Part shown: positions 49,795-59,322 of the stretch, in pieces
How positions within the stretch are numbered: position 1 is the first letter of the stretch
How the letters are laid out: each line of letters begins with the position of its first letter
Origin: CAYSUS01 sp964434165
GTDB lineage: Bacteria; Planctomycetota; Planctomycetia; Pirellulales; Thermoguttaceae
Length of the DNA: 64,000 bases
Direction of reading: 5' to 3'
NCBI GenBank assembly: GCA_964434165.1
Contig: CAYSUS010000027.1
Coordinates: 1 to 64,000, forward strand
Notes under the pieces: generated by a model
Told to the model about the DNA's origin: nothing
The model's database searches: none
Seen by the model: only the letters and a program-made list of their open reading frames with translations
Position numbers and translations under genes: made by a program

Positions 49795-52026
49795 CTAGTG
49801 CCGAAACAAGAACTCCGTCGAGTTGATCAAAGTCCACGCCAGATCCCCGCCGCCCCACCCTTCTCCGGGCCCGGGCCGACGCGAGAGGATGGCCAAATAC
49901 AGGCTCTCCGTTCCATCGCCCTGGGAGAGAATCCTCTGAATGCCCTTACCCTTGCGAAGCTTGTCGCGGATGTGGCTCGAATTGAGCATGTGCAGGCGCT
50001 GGCCCGCCGTGATGCTGTTGTTGCGTTCCGACTGCATGCCGCTGTCGCGCGGCGGCTTGCCAAATAGTTCGAGGAAGCTGCTGGTGATACTGCCGTCGGG
50101 CAGGGCAATCGCCCGGCAGTTGTCCGGAACGAACGTGTACGGCTCCGGAATGATACTCGAATAGGTCTCGGTCGTCCCCGTGATCTGGTTCAAGGCGTCG
50201 ATGATCACCTCGGCCTCAAGGCGGCGTACCGTATACGAGGCGAACTGGGCTCCGGCCTCGGGGTGGTCGCTCCTGGAAATCGGGGAGAGCTGGTACGTGG
50301 TCGAGTTGAGGATCAACCGGATGACGTGCTTGAGGTCATAGTCGGCCTTCACCAGTTCACCCGCGAGGTAGTCGAGCAGTTCGGGGTTCGAGGGCGGATT
50401 GTCGGGGCGGATGTCGTCCACCTCGTGTACGATCCCGCGGCCCTGGAGCCAGTACCACACCCGGTTGGCGATCTGCCGGGTGAACCAGGGGTTCTCGGGC
50501 GTAATCAGCCAGTCGGCAAACACCTTGCGCGGATCCTGGTCCCTGGTGAGCTCCACGGCGGTCCCGTCGGGGAACACCGGCTTGGGAGCATCCTTCTGGT
50601 CCTTGTCGGGATCGAAGATGATGATCTCTTCCTTCCACTCGCCGGTTCGCTTGTAGCCGATCTTCGTGAAGAAGCCCGTCAACCCATCGAGCCGCTCTGT
50701 CGGCCATTTGTCGGCCCGAGTTCCCATGAAGGTCAGGGCCACGGCCTGGGCGACCCCCTTGGGATCCTTGGTCTGCACGGCGCGATAGAAGTTGACCTGC
50801 CCGGTGCGGAAGTTGCTGCCGCTGGAAGTGAGCAACTGGCGCACGAACTCGTCGTACGACATGTTGCTCTTGATCGAATCGTGGATCCAGCGGTGATAGG
50901 CCTGCGCGGCGTTGGGCCAGAGGTTGATGGGGAACTCGGCCTTCACGCGGAGAATGTCGCACCACCGCATCGTCCAGTAGTCAACGAAGTCGTCGCTTTC
51001 CAGCAGCTCGTCGATCAACCTCGCGCGCTTGTCCGGGCTCTCGTCGTCGAGGAACGACTTGGCCTCCTGGACCGTCGGGAGAGTGCCGGTGAGATCGAGG
51101 TACACGCGCCGCAGGAAGACCCCGTCGGAGCAGAGGTTGGCCGGTTCGATCCCCAACTCCTCCCAGTTGGCGAAGACCAGCTCATCCAGTCTGCCCCGCG
51201 CCTCGACAGGTCCCGGAATCTCGAACACGGCATGCACGTCGCCTTGGGAAGGCCCCCTCTGCACATCGGGAATGCCCCAGTCTTCAGCCGGTTCTGGCGG
51301 CGGGGGAACATCCGGGAGACGATCCTCCTCCCTCGGCTCCTTCGGCTCTTCCGGGGCCTTGGCCACAGGGGGCTCCGCCGGCCTGGTAAGGACATACAGG
51401 GCTACCCCCGCCAGGATGCAGAAGGCAACAGCCCCGATCAGCATCGCGACCAATGCTGTCAGAGAGTCCTTCGTCTTCTTCCTCTGCCGCGCGCCGGCAC
51501 TCGTCGCGGGTCGCCCGGAATCGGCCACCTGAATGTTGATTCCGGGCAAAGGACTCGCGGCCGGGGGGGAAGCGGTCACCGGCTCGACCGCCGGAGGCAT
51601 TTCTCCCGGCGACGCACTCGACTGTATGGGGGGCGGCGTCACGTGACCGGCCGGCGGACTTGGCTGTACGGGTGGCGGCGACACTGGAGCGGGCGGTGGA
51701 CTCGGAGATCCCGATGGCGCCGGCGGCCCCGCGGGCGGAGCCGTCGGTCCAGGCGCCGGACCCGTTGAAGGAGTCGGCTGCCCGGGCGGCGGACTCCGCA
51801 TTCCAGGAGGCACCGCCATCGGCACGCCAGACGAACCAGTCGGAGCGGGAAACAAGCCCGGCACTTCCGCTGCGGGGCGCCAGCCACCCAAAGTGGCATT
51901 GTGGACCATCGTCTGCGGCCGCACGGTCCCGACGGCCACGGCGGCGCGCAACTGCTCCCCCGTCACCGGGCCAACGACCCGGTTCTCGACCCTGTACGAC
52001 CACGACTCATTCCACTTCGAAGCCAT
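49795..52026 (-). CDS. GYF-DUF1549-DUF1553 membrane-anchored protein
   Basis: A 743-residue protein. Residues about 9-60 form a GYF_2-like domain (YRVENRVVGPVTGEQLRAAV, GGWRPAAEVPGLF). A long Pro/Ser/Thr-rich linker leads to a transmembrane helix near residue 190-212 (LVAMLIGAVAFCILAGVALY). The exported part has DUF1549 (FLRRVYLDLTGTLPTVQEAK, YWTMRWCDILRVKAEFPIN) and DUF1553 (PENPWFTRQIANRVWYWLQG, YDLKHVIRLILNSTTYQLS). The cytochrome-like PSD1 haem domain usual in these proteins is absent, replaced by the GYF module. It is first in the operon with DUF1501 and PPC genes. Confidence 0.9.
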   Translation of the reverse strand: MASKWNESWSYRVENRVVGPVTGEQLRAAVAVGTVRPQTMVHNATLGGWRPAAEVPGLFPAPTGSSGVPMAVPPGMRSPPPGQPTPSTGPAPGPTAPPAGPPAPSGSPSPPPAPVSPPPVQPSPPAGHVTPPPIQSSASPGEMPPAVEPVTASPPAASPLPGINIQVADSGRPATSAGARQRKKTKDSLTALVAMLIGAVAFCILAGVALYVLTRPAEPPVAKAPEEPKEPREEDRLPDVPPPPEPAEDWGIPDVQRGPSQGDVHAVFEIPGPVEARGRLDELVFANWEELGIEPANLCSDGVFLRRVYLDLTGTLPTVQEAKSFLDDESPDKRARLIDELLESDDFVDYWTMRWCDILRVKAEFPINLWPNAAQAYHRWIHDSIKSNMSYDEFVRQLLTSSGSNFRTGQVNFYRAVQTKDPKGVAQAVALTFMGTRADKWPTERLDGLTGFFTKIGYKRTGEWKEEIIIFDPDKDQKDAPKPVFPDGTAVELTRDQDPRKVFADWLITPENPWFTRQIANRVWYWLQGRGIVHEVDDIRPDNPPSNPELLDYLAGELVKADYDLKHVIRLILNSTTYQLSPISRSDHPEAGAQFASYTVRRLEAEVIIDALNQITGTTETYSSIIPEPYTFVPDNCRAIALPDGSITSSFLELFGKPPRDSGMQSERNNSITAGQRLHMLNSSHIRDKLRKGKGIQRILSQGDGTESLYLAILSRRPGPGEGWGGGDLAWTLINSTEFLFRH

Positions 52027-52493
52027 GCCTGATCACTACTTGGCAGACGGCCGCAGGTGGACCAAGGGGAGCCCGCTTCTTCGGCTACTCAGCCCGTTCG
52101 ACGAGCGGGTCACGTGGCCGGGAGGTACCCGACTCCCCATGCCAATTTCGGCTCACGGTCTTCAACCTATTCGAGTTTAACCTGGGAGACCCCGGCAGAA
52201 CCAGCCACGGTTCACACGACCAACACCGTAGTTGCTCGGAAAGCGAGAGGATTCGAGCCTTTGCCCTTCGGCTCCGGAGGGGTGGGCCAGATGGTGCGCG
52301 CGGACGAGGAGTTCTAGGCCTTTGTACCGCAACACGTTACGCGAGATGATCTTGCGTGCTGGGAAGCGCAAAACGACCTCACCGACTTGGGGGGATTTCT
52401 GTGGGATACCCTTTGATCGCCAACGCGCAACCGATCTTGCCAGCCATCAACTCTGATTGGGAGGGCTATCGCGGAGCGCGCAGCGCAGGCCAC
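52027..52493. other. Spacer upstream of the DUF1553 operon
   Basis: About 470 bases with no supported gene; the promoter of the DUF1553 operon should lie near 52027-52150 on the minus strand, but I see no clear hexamer pair. The right end grades into the terpene-cyclase-like fragment. Confidence 0.35.
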
Positions 52494-52640
52494 GCACGCA
52501 ACCGGGGGCTTGCCGGCACCTGGGAGCCCAAAGACCGGTGGGAGCGTCAGGCGGGCCGCATCTACTCGACTTCGCTGAGGCTGATGATGCTAGTGGTCCA
52601 CTACCGGCACATGCCGCTGTACCGCGTTGTGAACCAGTAG
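52494..52640 (+). pseudogene. Prenyltransferase/squalene-cyclase-like C-terminal relic
   Basis: The plus frame ending at 52640 reads GLAGTWEPKDRWERQAGRIY and then STSLRLMMLVVHYRHMPLYR before the stop. This is the typical C-terminus of planctomycete prenyltransferase/squalene-oxidase-repeat proteins (GSWDP...GRVYSTSL...LEVYYRHLPLY). Nothing upstream in this frame resembles the rest of the toroid, and no start signal is present. It is the 3' remnant of a lost gene. Confidence 0.65.
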
Positions 52641-52850
52641 GCATTCTTGGGCGAATCGGTCGCCGAGCGGGCCTCACCCTCTCCTCTGTCAGGCCGTCAT
52701 CTGCCACGCAAGTCCGGCGCGCGACCTGCCTCCCTCCGCGGCGACAGTTGCCCCGTCCAAGCCGGGTTGCCTCGGTTGCCAGCGGCCCGAAGGGTGCCTC
52801 GCACGAAACGGTCCTGCCCCCTTCTTCCTCCAAGGCTCGTGCACGGCCAT

Positions 52851-55211
52851 TCAGCGATTCGATTCCGCGCCCTCGGCGGGTTGCATGAGCCGAGCGGCGG
52901 GCGGGGTGGCGACGGCCTCGGAGGCCTCGATCTCCTCCCGCGAGGAGACAGCGCGGGGCACGTCCCGGGATGCGGCCGAACTGGCCACGCCGCCAGGCGG
53001 ATCGACCACGCGGAGCACGAACAGCACGCGGTAGGTCTCGTCCGCCGGTTCGGCCTCCTGCTGCGGCTTGGCGCCCTTGAAGGCCCCACGTGGGTCGCCA
53101 CCGCGGTCCGTGGCGGGTGTCTCCGGCGTCGCATCATCCACAACGCAAGGAGGTGGTCCCACTGGCTCAGGACGCGCGTTGGTCGCAGGACGGTCTTCGG
53201 CCGAAGCCTCCGCGGGCCCGCCAGATTTGCCCTCCTGGAAACGGACCTTCACGCTGTCGCGCAGCATGGCCTCGTCGGGCTTGGCGGAATCGGCGAGGCC
53301 CGCGCCGCTTGCTGTCGCTTTGGACACGTCCGATGTGCTCCTCGCGGGCGCATCCGCCTTCAGCTCCTTGTAGCGGCCGGGGCCGCCGAGTCCGGACGAG
53401 GGCGTCCGGCTCTTCGACTCCTGCTTCTCCTCGGGACGTCCTTCGGCCGCGGCCAGTTCGGAGTCCGGCTTCACAGGGGGGCTTGGGTCGGACGATTGCG
53501 CCGGCGCGCGTCCGTCGCCGTTCTGGTCGGCTGCTCCACCGGAAGTTGCCGACGGCTCACGCACCGGTGCGGGTGCCGCGGGCGCGGCCGTGGGCTCCGT
53601 TTGCGGATCGGTGGCGGTATCGACGCCGGCCTCAGCCTCCACAATCGCCGGCGGCAAAGCCAGGCGCATGGCACGAGCCCGTCGCTGCGCCCTGGATTCC
53701 GACCCGCCTTCGCGACCCTTCCGCTCGGTCAGCTTGTCGGCCGCCTTGCGGTCCACCGGACCCCGGTCGTCAGCCGCTTCATCGGCCGTGGCCACGCGAA
53801 GCGCGTTGTTCACGATGTCCTTAGCGGCCTCTTCGGTCTTCTTCTTAAAGCTTTCACCGCTGGCAAGCCGGTTGTATCGCAAGAAGGCTTTCTGGTCGGG
53901 GACCGCGGGGTCGGGGGCCACGCACAGGGACACGAAGCTCTCGGGCCGGGCGTCCAGGGCGGCCAGTGCGGCCGCGATCTGGCGGGGCGAGGCCTCGACC
54001 AGGACCACGTCGAGGTCCTCGGGCGCGGCCCAGCCGAAGGCCGCGGTCTGCGTATCGTGGCGGTCCGCCTCCCCCGGCTTCTTCTCGGCAAGCCGGCTGG
54101 CTGCGCCCTGGCCTTGCTGGGTCTGCTTGCCCATCGCGCGGGGCCGGACGCTTCTTCGGTTGACGTCCAAGGCCTCGTCGTGCTCCGCCCACTGGATGCT
54201 CTGGTCGGTGATCACCTGATCGAAGACCCCCTCGCGCGCGGCGGCCGGGCTGACGTCACAGAACACGACCATGGTGCCGTCGGTCTGGGCATGACGACGG
54301 AAGTGGAAAGCCGCCTCGTCTCCGCCCCGGCCCCCGCCGTACCGCTTCGCCCTGGGACCGCCTCCGCCCGCCAGCGCGTTGCGTCGATCCAGCCCGCGCC
54401 CGTGGTCCGCAGCGCCGGGTCGCTCGTGGGCCGACCCGGGCTTGGCGCCGGCGCCGGCCAAGTCTCCGCCTTGGCCCGGCTCCCTGCCGGCTGTCAACGC
54501 GCGGTGCGGCACGCGCCCCCCCGCCTTGCCCTCGTGGCCTTGATCCGTCTCGGCGAGCCGTTTCTCGGCTGGCACGGTCTGGCGGACACGGTCCTTCTCA
54601 CCAGCCGCCAGGCCATCGATCGCCGCACCGCGGTCGTTGGCTTTGCTGCGTTCGAGGCCCGCAAGGCCCTCCTTGGTTCCGGACTCGTTCAACGGACGGA
54701 TTACCGCGCCGGCCAGCCGGTCGCCGGAATCGTCGCGGTCGGGTGCTTCCTCGTCCGCGGCAGGAGGGGCCTGGGCGACTTCGTGATCCGGGGCCCGATC
54801 GTCCAGTCCCTGCGGTCCGAAAACCATCAGCAACACGGCCACGGCCATGGCCGTGACGGGCCAGAACAGCGTGCGCGGGGCCAGGGCCCGTCGGCCAATC
54901 GTCTTCCAGAACGAGGCGTCCGCGTCCGCGGGCCCAGGGGGCGGCGGGCGATCGGGCTCGGCCTCGCTCCCCGGGGGCGGTTCGCCGAGCATGCGCCGCT
55001 CGGCCATCCGCAGCACGTCCGGCGCCAGGTCGCGATCCAGCTCGTAGGCCGGCAACGACTGAAGCGTGTTGCTCAGCGCGCGAAGCTCCTCGAGGGTCTG
55101 CCGGGCGGCCGGGCTGGAGGCCAGCAGCCGCTCGACCTGCGCCTCTTGCTCGGCGGTGAGCTCGCCGTCGAGGTATGCGCTGAACAGTTCGTTTTCCGGG
55201 ACGTTCTTCAT
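52851..55211 (-). CDS. Anti-sigma factor-like membrane protein
   Basis: A 786-residue protein paired with the upstream ECF sigma gene. The N-terminus (ENELFSAYLDGELTAEQEAQ, VERLLASSPAARQTLEEL) is the helical zf-HC2-type anti-sigma domain, but without the His/Cys zinc ligands. A single transmembrane helix lies near residue 118-132 (FWPVTAMAVAVLLMVFG). The long exported part is low complexity (Ala/Asp/Glu/Lys/Pro) around a more ordered region (GTMVVFCDVSPAAAREGVFD, DLDVVLVEASPRQIAAALAA). By position and topology it should hold the sigma factor at the membrane and release it on an envelope signal, which is inference. Start ATG 55211 begins MKNVPENE. Confidence 0.78.
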   Translation of the reverse strand: MKNVPENELFSAYLDGELTAEQEAQVERLLASSPAARQTLEELRALSNTLQSLPAYELDRDLAPDVLRMAERRMLGEPPPGSEAEPDRPPPPGPADADASFWKTIGRRALAPRTLFWPVTAMAVAVLLMVFGPQGLDDRAPDHEVAQAPPAADEEAPDRDDSGDRLAGAVIRPLNESGTKEGLAGLERSKANDRGAAIDGLAAGEKDRVRQTVPAEKRLAETDQGHEGKAGGRVPHRALTAGREPGQGGDLAGAGAKPGSAHERPGAADHGRGLDRRNALAGGGGPRAKRYGGGRGGDEAAFHFRRHAQTDGTMVVFCDVSPAAAREGVFDQVITDQSIQWAEHDEALDVNRRSVRPRAMGKQTQQGQGAASRLAEKKPGEADRHDTQTAAFGWAAPEDLDVVLVEASPRQIAAALAALDARPESFVSLCVAPDPAVPDQKAFLRYNRLASGESFKKKTEEAAKDIVNNALRVATADEAADDRGPVDRKAADKLTERKGREGGSESRAQRRARAMRLALPPAIVEAEAGVDTATDPQTEPTAAPAAPAPVREPSATSGGAADQNGDGRAPAQSSDPSPPVKPDSELAAAEGRPEEKQESKSRTPSSGLGGPGRYKELKADAPARSTSDVSKATASGAGLADSAKPDEAMLRDSVKVRFQEGKSGGPAEASAEDRPATNARPEPVGPPPCVVDDATPETPATDRGGDPRGAFKGAKPQQEAEPADETYRVLFVLRVVDPPGGVASSAASRDVPRAVSSREEIEASEAVATPPAARLMQPAEGAESNR

Positions 55212-55260
55212 GACATCGGAAAAAGACTTCGAAGCTCGAAGTACAAAGGGCAGGAAACCC

Positions 55261-55402
55261 GAAATCCGAACCGCGAAATCCGAAACAAATCCAGTTGACC
55301 GAAGTTAGTAATGACAGAAACCGGGATCGCGCCTACCGTTTGAAGCACTTGCTTGTGGTACTCTCGGAGTTGCTTCGGATTTCGAGATTCGTATTTCGGA
55401 TT
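55261..55402. repeat. CGAAATCCGAA inverted repeats between sigma and anti-sigma genes
   Basis: CGAAATCCGAA (55274-55284) is the exact inverse of TTCGGATTTCG (55374-55384); partial copies lie at 55261-55270 and 55394-55402. They could form a long-range stem in the sigma/anti-sigma mRNA. Similar GAAATCCGAA strings recur in planctomycete spacers from memory. Confidence 0.6.
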
Positions 55403-55415
55403 GGCCGTCTGCCCG

Positions 55416-55973
55416 TCACTCCTCCAAGCTCATGACTTCCCTGAGGAGCTCCTTCAGTTGCAGGCGCCCACGGTGGAGGCGGCTCCGCACGGTGCCGATC
55501 GGCAGGTCGAGGACCTCGGCGATCGTCTCGTAGCAGCAGCCGTCGATCTCGCGGAGCACCAGGACGGTGCGGTGTTCTTCGCTCAGCTGGGCCAGGGCCT
55601 CGTGCACCCGGCGGCAGCGTTCATCGCGGTCGGCATGGCCTTCCGGCCCGACGCTCGGGTCGAGGGGCTCCTGCCCGCTTATCTCGCGGACGTGCTCGAC
55701 CGAAAGCGCCGGCTTCCGACGGCGTCGGAGGCTGGCCGCCATGTTGAACGCGATCCGGTACAGCCAGGTGTAAAAGGCGCTGGAGTGTTGGAAGGTGTCC
55801 AACTTGACGAAGGCCTGAACCAGAGCATCCTGGACCACGTCCCGGGCGTCGTCGGGGCCGACGACGTGCGCGATCGTGTTGTACAGCCGGCCCTGATATT
55901 TCTGGACCAGTTGCCCGAATGCCGCCGAATTGCCCTGGAGGGTCGCTTCGATCAGTTGGGCGTCGTCGTTCAC
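55416..55973 (-). CDS. ECF sigma-70 family RNA polymerase sigma factor
   Basis: A 185-residue ECF (group 4) sigma factor. Region 2 covers about residues 25-90 (FGQLVQKYQGRLYNTIAHVV, DVVQDALVQAFVKLDTF, FYTWLYRIAFNMA). Region 4 covers about 125-175 (ALAQLSEEHRTVLVLREIDG, YETIAEVLDLPIGTVRSRLH). It would direct RNA polymerase to stress- or envelope-regulated promoters. The anti-sigma-like gene follows after about 200 bases containing inverted repeats. Confidence 0.94.
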   Translation of the reverse strand: MNDDAQLIEATLQGNSAAFGQLVQKYQGRLYNTIAHVVGPDDARDVVQDALVQAFVKLDTFQHSSAFYTWLYRIAFNMAASLRRRRKPALSVEHVREISGQEPLDPSVGPEGHADRDERCRRVHEALAQLSEEHRTVLVLREIDGCCYETIAEVLDLPIGTVRSRLHRGRLQLKELLREVMSLEE

Positions 55974-56559
55974 AGCAGGTTTCGCTTATTGGGACGCGGC
56001 GAGAGGTGCCGAAGTTCCCGCCGAGGTTCCGGAGCCCGGCGGGAGAGCGCCCGGTGGCGACACCGAAACCTCATCTTCCCCCGGTTCGCCGCGGCTGTCA
56101 AACCCTTGTTACAGAGTCACTTGCGGTGGAAAGGCGGGCAACGGAGCGAAGCGCGAATTCGGCGCCGATCCCCCCACTTGAGCCGCTTCCGGGATGGGCG
56201 TCCGTGGCCGGCCGTCGGTGTGGTTTTTGCTTGCGCGGGCGGGCCGGGTGCCCCGCGGCGGACCTCTCGGATCGTCTGTCCTCCTTGCCAGTGTACCTCC
56301 TGCGGCCGGCTACTCGGGGACCTGAAGCCCGGCAAGACTCGGGATCGTGCAGCGCTCAGCTTGCCGGCGCCCCGCTTGAGAGCAAGGAGCGGACGAGGGC
56401 AGCCCGTGATCCCTGGACGAGGTGGTCCCTGGATGAAACAGGGCAGCCAGCCGAAGCGCCGCGGGCCTCGATTCGGTACGCCCGGTGGGAACCTACAGTT
56501 CTCTCTGGGGCGATGAGAGGGATTATTCCGCAGGCGCGGCCCGGCGGCGCCGCCGAGGA
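55974..56559. other. Spacer upstream of the sigma factor gene
   Basis: About 590 bases without a supported gene. A possible minus-strand promoter lies at 56073-56101: TTGACA (56096-56101) with GAAGAT (56073-56078) at 17-base spacing; the -10 is poor. It lies about 100 bases before the sigma gene start. Whether the sigma factor regulates itself cannot be told. Confidence 0.35.
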
Positions 56560-57192
56560 TCAAGACGTCGGCAGCGAGGCCTCGTAAGAGAGACTGTCGA
56601 TGAACTTCTTGGCTGCCAGGTAGTCGGATGGCGGCAGGTCGCGAATCTGATCCTTCAGATGGGTCTGCATCAGATTGCAGGCGTCGCGGAGCTTGCGGCG
56701 CTCGTCGATGGTGAGCACACCGCCCGCAGCCCGCTTGTTGTACAGCGATTCGATCTCGGCCCGCATCTTCTCGAAATCGTCGGTCTTCAGGGCCACCGGC
56801 CAGGAGACCTTTCCCGAGACCGGATCGAGCTCGCTAGGGCTGAGCCGATCGGGGGCATCCTCCTTGGCCCAGCGGACCATTTGCTCGCTTGTAGCCCGCG
56901 GCTGCCGCTCCTCGGCGCGGTAGGCGCGGTTGGCCGCGCGCATCTCGAAGTAGGTGTCGGTCCACTGCCGGGCGTTTTCGATCTCTCGGCGTCGGACCTC
57001 GCTAAGGTTAAGCATCGCTTCCGACGTGTTGAGGTTGTAATCGCCCTGCGAGCGAACGACGTCGGAGACGCCCCGCGCGTAGCTCTCGGCCGGGGTCGCC
57101 GCCCGGTTGTCCACCCACCACTGGGCTCCGGCGGCCTGGGGAAAGAGCCCTAGAATCGAGACGAGGATCGCAATCGTGCCCAAGCGACGCAT
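56560..57192 (-). CDS. Secreted helical hypothetical protein
   Basis: A 210-residue exported protein: signal peptide (MRRLGTIAILVSILGLFPQA, then AGA), followed by a charged alpha-helical domain (LSEVRRREIENARQWTDTYF, RAEIESLYNKRAAGG, LIDERRKLRDA-like helix near residue 165). It resembles planctomycete hypotheticals, with no known activity. It is divergent from the HEAT-repeat gene, and the space between them holds the promoter at 57333-57360 for the plus-strand gene. Confidence 0.75.
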   Translation of the reverse strand: MRRLGTIAILVSILGLFPQAAGAQWWVDNRAATPAESYARGVSDVVRSQGDYNLNTSEAMLNLSEVRRREIENARQWTDTYFEMRAANRAYRAEERQPRATSEQMVRWAKEDAPDRLSPSELDPVSGKVSWPVALKTDDFEKMRAEIESLYNKRAAGGVLTIDERRKLRDACNLMQTHLKDQIRDLPPSDYLAAKKFIDSLSYEASLPTS

Positions 57193-57332
57193 GGCTCACA
57201 CCTCCCAGACGAGACTTCGATCAACAGGCAACCAGAGGGGACACGCGACCCGTCGGCGACGGTTCCCAGCGGGGGGTTCCGGCATTGCTCCGACGCCCTT
57301 CAATTCGAGCGAACGCATTACGCTGGCGCATG

Positions 57333-57360
57333 TTCACTTTCCTGGTAACGCAGTTATAAT
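57333..57360 (+). promoter_or_regulatory. Promoter with perfect -10, TTCACT-N16-TATAAT
   Basis: TATAAT at 57355-57360 and a weaker -35 TTCACT at 57333-57338. Predicted start near 57367, about 70 bases before the HEAT-repeat gene. Confidence 0.5.
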
Positions 57361-57438
57361 ACCGGCAATTCGGCGGCAGTCAACGTTGCCGAGGCCTATT
57401 CCGCCGCGTCGAAACGCGATTCCACCTGGGAGAGTGCC

Positions 57439-59088
57439 ATGCGCCGTCTTGTCGTCTTGCTGTTGCTGGGAAGTCTGCTTTCGTGGGGGGGGTCGGGTCT
57501 GGGGGCCGAGGGCAAGGTTGCGCGGCTGATAGACAAGCTCGACTCGGACCAACTGGCCGTTCGAGTTCAGGCGATCGACTCCTTGGGGATGATGGGGGGG
57601 GATGCCGCGGAGGCGGTGGATGATCTGACCGAGGCTTTGGGCGACGAGTCGCCGGCCGTGCGCTCCCATGCGGCCCGGGCGCTGGGGCTGATCGGCGAGG
57701 TCCCTCGCCCCACGATCCGCAAACTGGTCCGGCTGGTAACTGATCGCAACCAGTTGGTTCGCCGCGCGGCCCTTGGTGCACTGGCCCGTTTGAGGCCGGG
57801 CCCCAGGATCGTGCTCCCCCTGGCAGCGAAGCTGATGAAGGAGGCCGACCCGGCCGTGCGGCTCCGCGTGATGGATGCCCTGGCTGAGACGGGCAAGCCG
57901 GCGGTGCCGTTCCTCATCGAGGCCCTGAAGGATGACCAAAGCGCCTACTGGGCGGTCCTCGTCCTTTCGGAGATCGGCCCCGACGCGGCCGAGGCCGCCC
58001 CCGCACTGGCCGAGCTGGCCAAGAGCCGGAAGGTCGAGCTGGCCCGCGAGGCGATTCTCGCGCTGGGCAAGATCGGCCCGGACGCAAAGGTCGCCGTGCC
58101 GGTGCTGACCGAGGCGCTGCCCAGTGAGATGCCGGGCGTTTCCATTGCCGCCGCGTACGCCCTGGGATCGATCGGACCCGCAGCCAAGCCCGCGGCCGAG
58201 GGCCTAGAGAAGATGGCCGCCAGCGAGAAGGAGTTCCCCAAGACGATCGCCACCTGGGCTCTAGCGCGGATCCAGCCCGACGACAAGAATCTGCGGGAAA
58301 AAGCGGCGAAGCTGCTGATCGAAGAGTTGAAGTCCAAGGAGGAGCGCGTTCGCATCGCCGCCGCGCGAGGACTGGAAGGTCTCGACCCGGAGCCCGGCGA
58401 GTTCGCGCCGTACTTCATGAAGGCCTTCGAGGGTGCGCAGCCGGAGGTCCTCACGCGGGCGCTGGACGCGATCGCCACGCTCGGCCCGGCTGCCGCGCCC
58501 GGCTTGACCAAGATCCTGGGGGTGAAAGAGGTCGCGCCGGGCGCGGCCTACGCGCTTGGCGAGATCGGCCCGGAGGCCAAGTCCGCCGTGCCCGGGCTGA
58601 TCGGGCTCCTGCAGAGCGATGACGTCCCGGCGCGGCGCGAGGCGGCGATCGCCCTGGGCAAGATCGGCCCGGACTCGAAGGAGGCCGTGGACGCCCTGAT
58701 CAAGCTGGTGGACGATCCGGAGGAGGAAGTCCGTCACGCGGCCATCTTCGGCCTGGGCGGGATCGGCCCCGACGCGATGGCGGCCAAGGACGTCTTGGCG
58801 AAGACGCTGGCCGGCGACGACGAGTTCCTCCGGGTGGTCTCGGCCTGGGCCCTGGCCCAGATCGATCCCAAATGTCCGGTGACGAGCCCCAAGTCCGTGC
58901 CGCTGTTGATCGACGCGCTCGGCGATCCGAAGGACCTGGTGCGACTGGAGGCGGCCCGAGCTCTGCAGTGTTATGGTTCCGCCGCCAAGGAGGCCATCCC
59001 GGCGCTGGAGAAAGTCGCTGAGCACGACGAGGATGAGTTGGTGCGGGACATGGCCGCCAACGCCCTGAAGGCGATTCGAGGTCAGTAG
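57439..59088 (+). CDS. Exported HEAT-repeat protein
   Basis: A 549-residue exported protein: signal peptide (MRRLVVLLLLGSLLSWGGSG), then about thirteen HEAT/PBS-lyase-type helical repeats of 30-40 residues, several carrying the signature ALGxIGPDAK (AAYALGSIGPAAKPA, AAIALGKIGPDSKEA, AIFGLGGIGPDAMAA). Such solenoids bind proteins and are numerous in planctomycete periplasms; no enzymatic motif is present. It is preceded by a promoter with a perfect -10 box. Confidence 0.9.
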   Translation: MRRLVVLLLLGSLLSWGGSGLGAEGKVARLIDKLDSDQLAVRVQAIDSLGMMGGDAAEAVDDLTEALGDESPAVRSHAARALGLIGEVPRPTIRKLVRLVTDRNQLVRRAALGALARLRPGPRIVLPLAAKLMKEADPAVRLRVMDALAETGKPAVPFLIEALKDDQSAYWAVLVLSEIGPDAAEAAPALAELAKSRKVELAREAILALGKIGPDAKVAVPVLTEALPSEMPGVSIAAAYALGSIGPAAKPAAEGLEKMAASEKEFPKTIATWALARIQPDDKNLREKAAKLLIEELKSKEERVRIAAARGLEGLDPEPGEFAPYFMKAFEGAQPEVLTRALDAIATLGPAAAPGLTKILGVKEVAPGAAYALGEIGPEAKSAVPGLIGLLQSDDVPARREAAIALGKIGPDSKEAVDALIKLVDDPEEEVRHAAIFGLGGIGPDAMAAKDVLAKTLAGDDEFLRVVSAWALAQIDPKCPVTSPKSVPLLIDALGDPKDLVRLEAARALQCYGSAAKEAIPALEKVAEHDEDELVRDMAANALKAIRGQ

Positions 59089-59322
59089 TCGTCCGTAGCT
59101 CCGGCCGCGGCGGAGGGCCGCAGGTCGCAACAGCCGAGTAGGGTTTATGCCGGGGGTGACGATCGCGCTTGCGCGGCGTTGCCCCTTTTTGCGTGGCCCG
59201 CGCGTTGTCGGGTGGTTCTTGCCCGACTAAACTAGAACATCCACGCCCAGCGGCCACTCGCTGCGTGTTCTTCCCCCCTCGACGTCGGCTGGCGCCGACT
59301 CCCCCAACCCCTCGAGCAGGGC

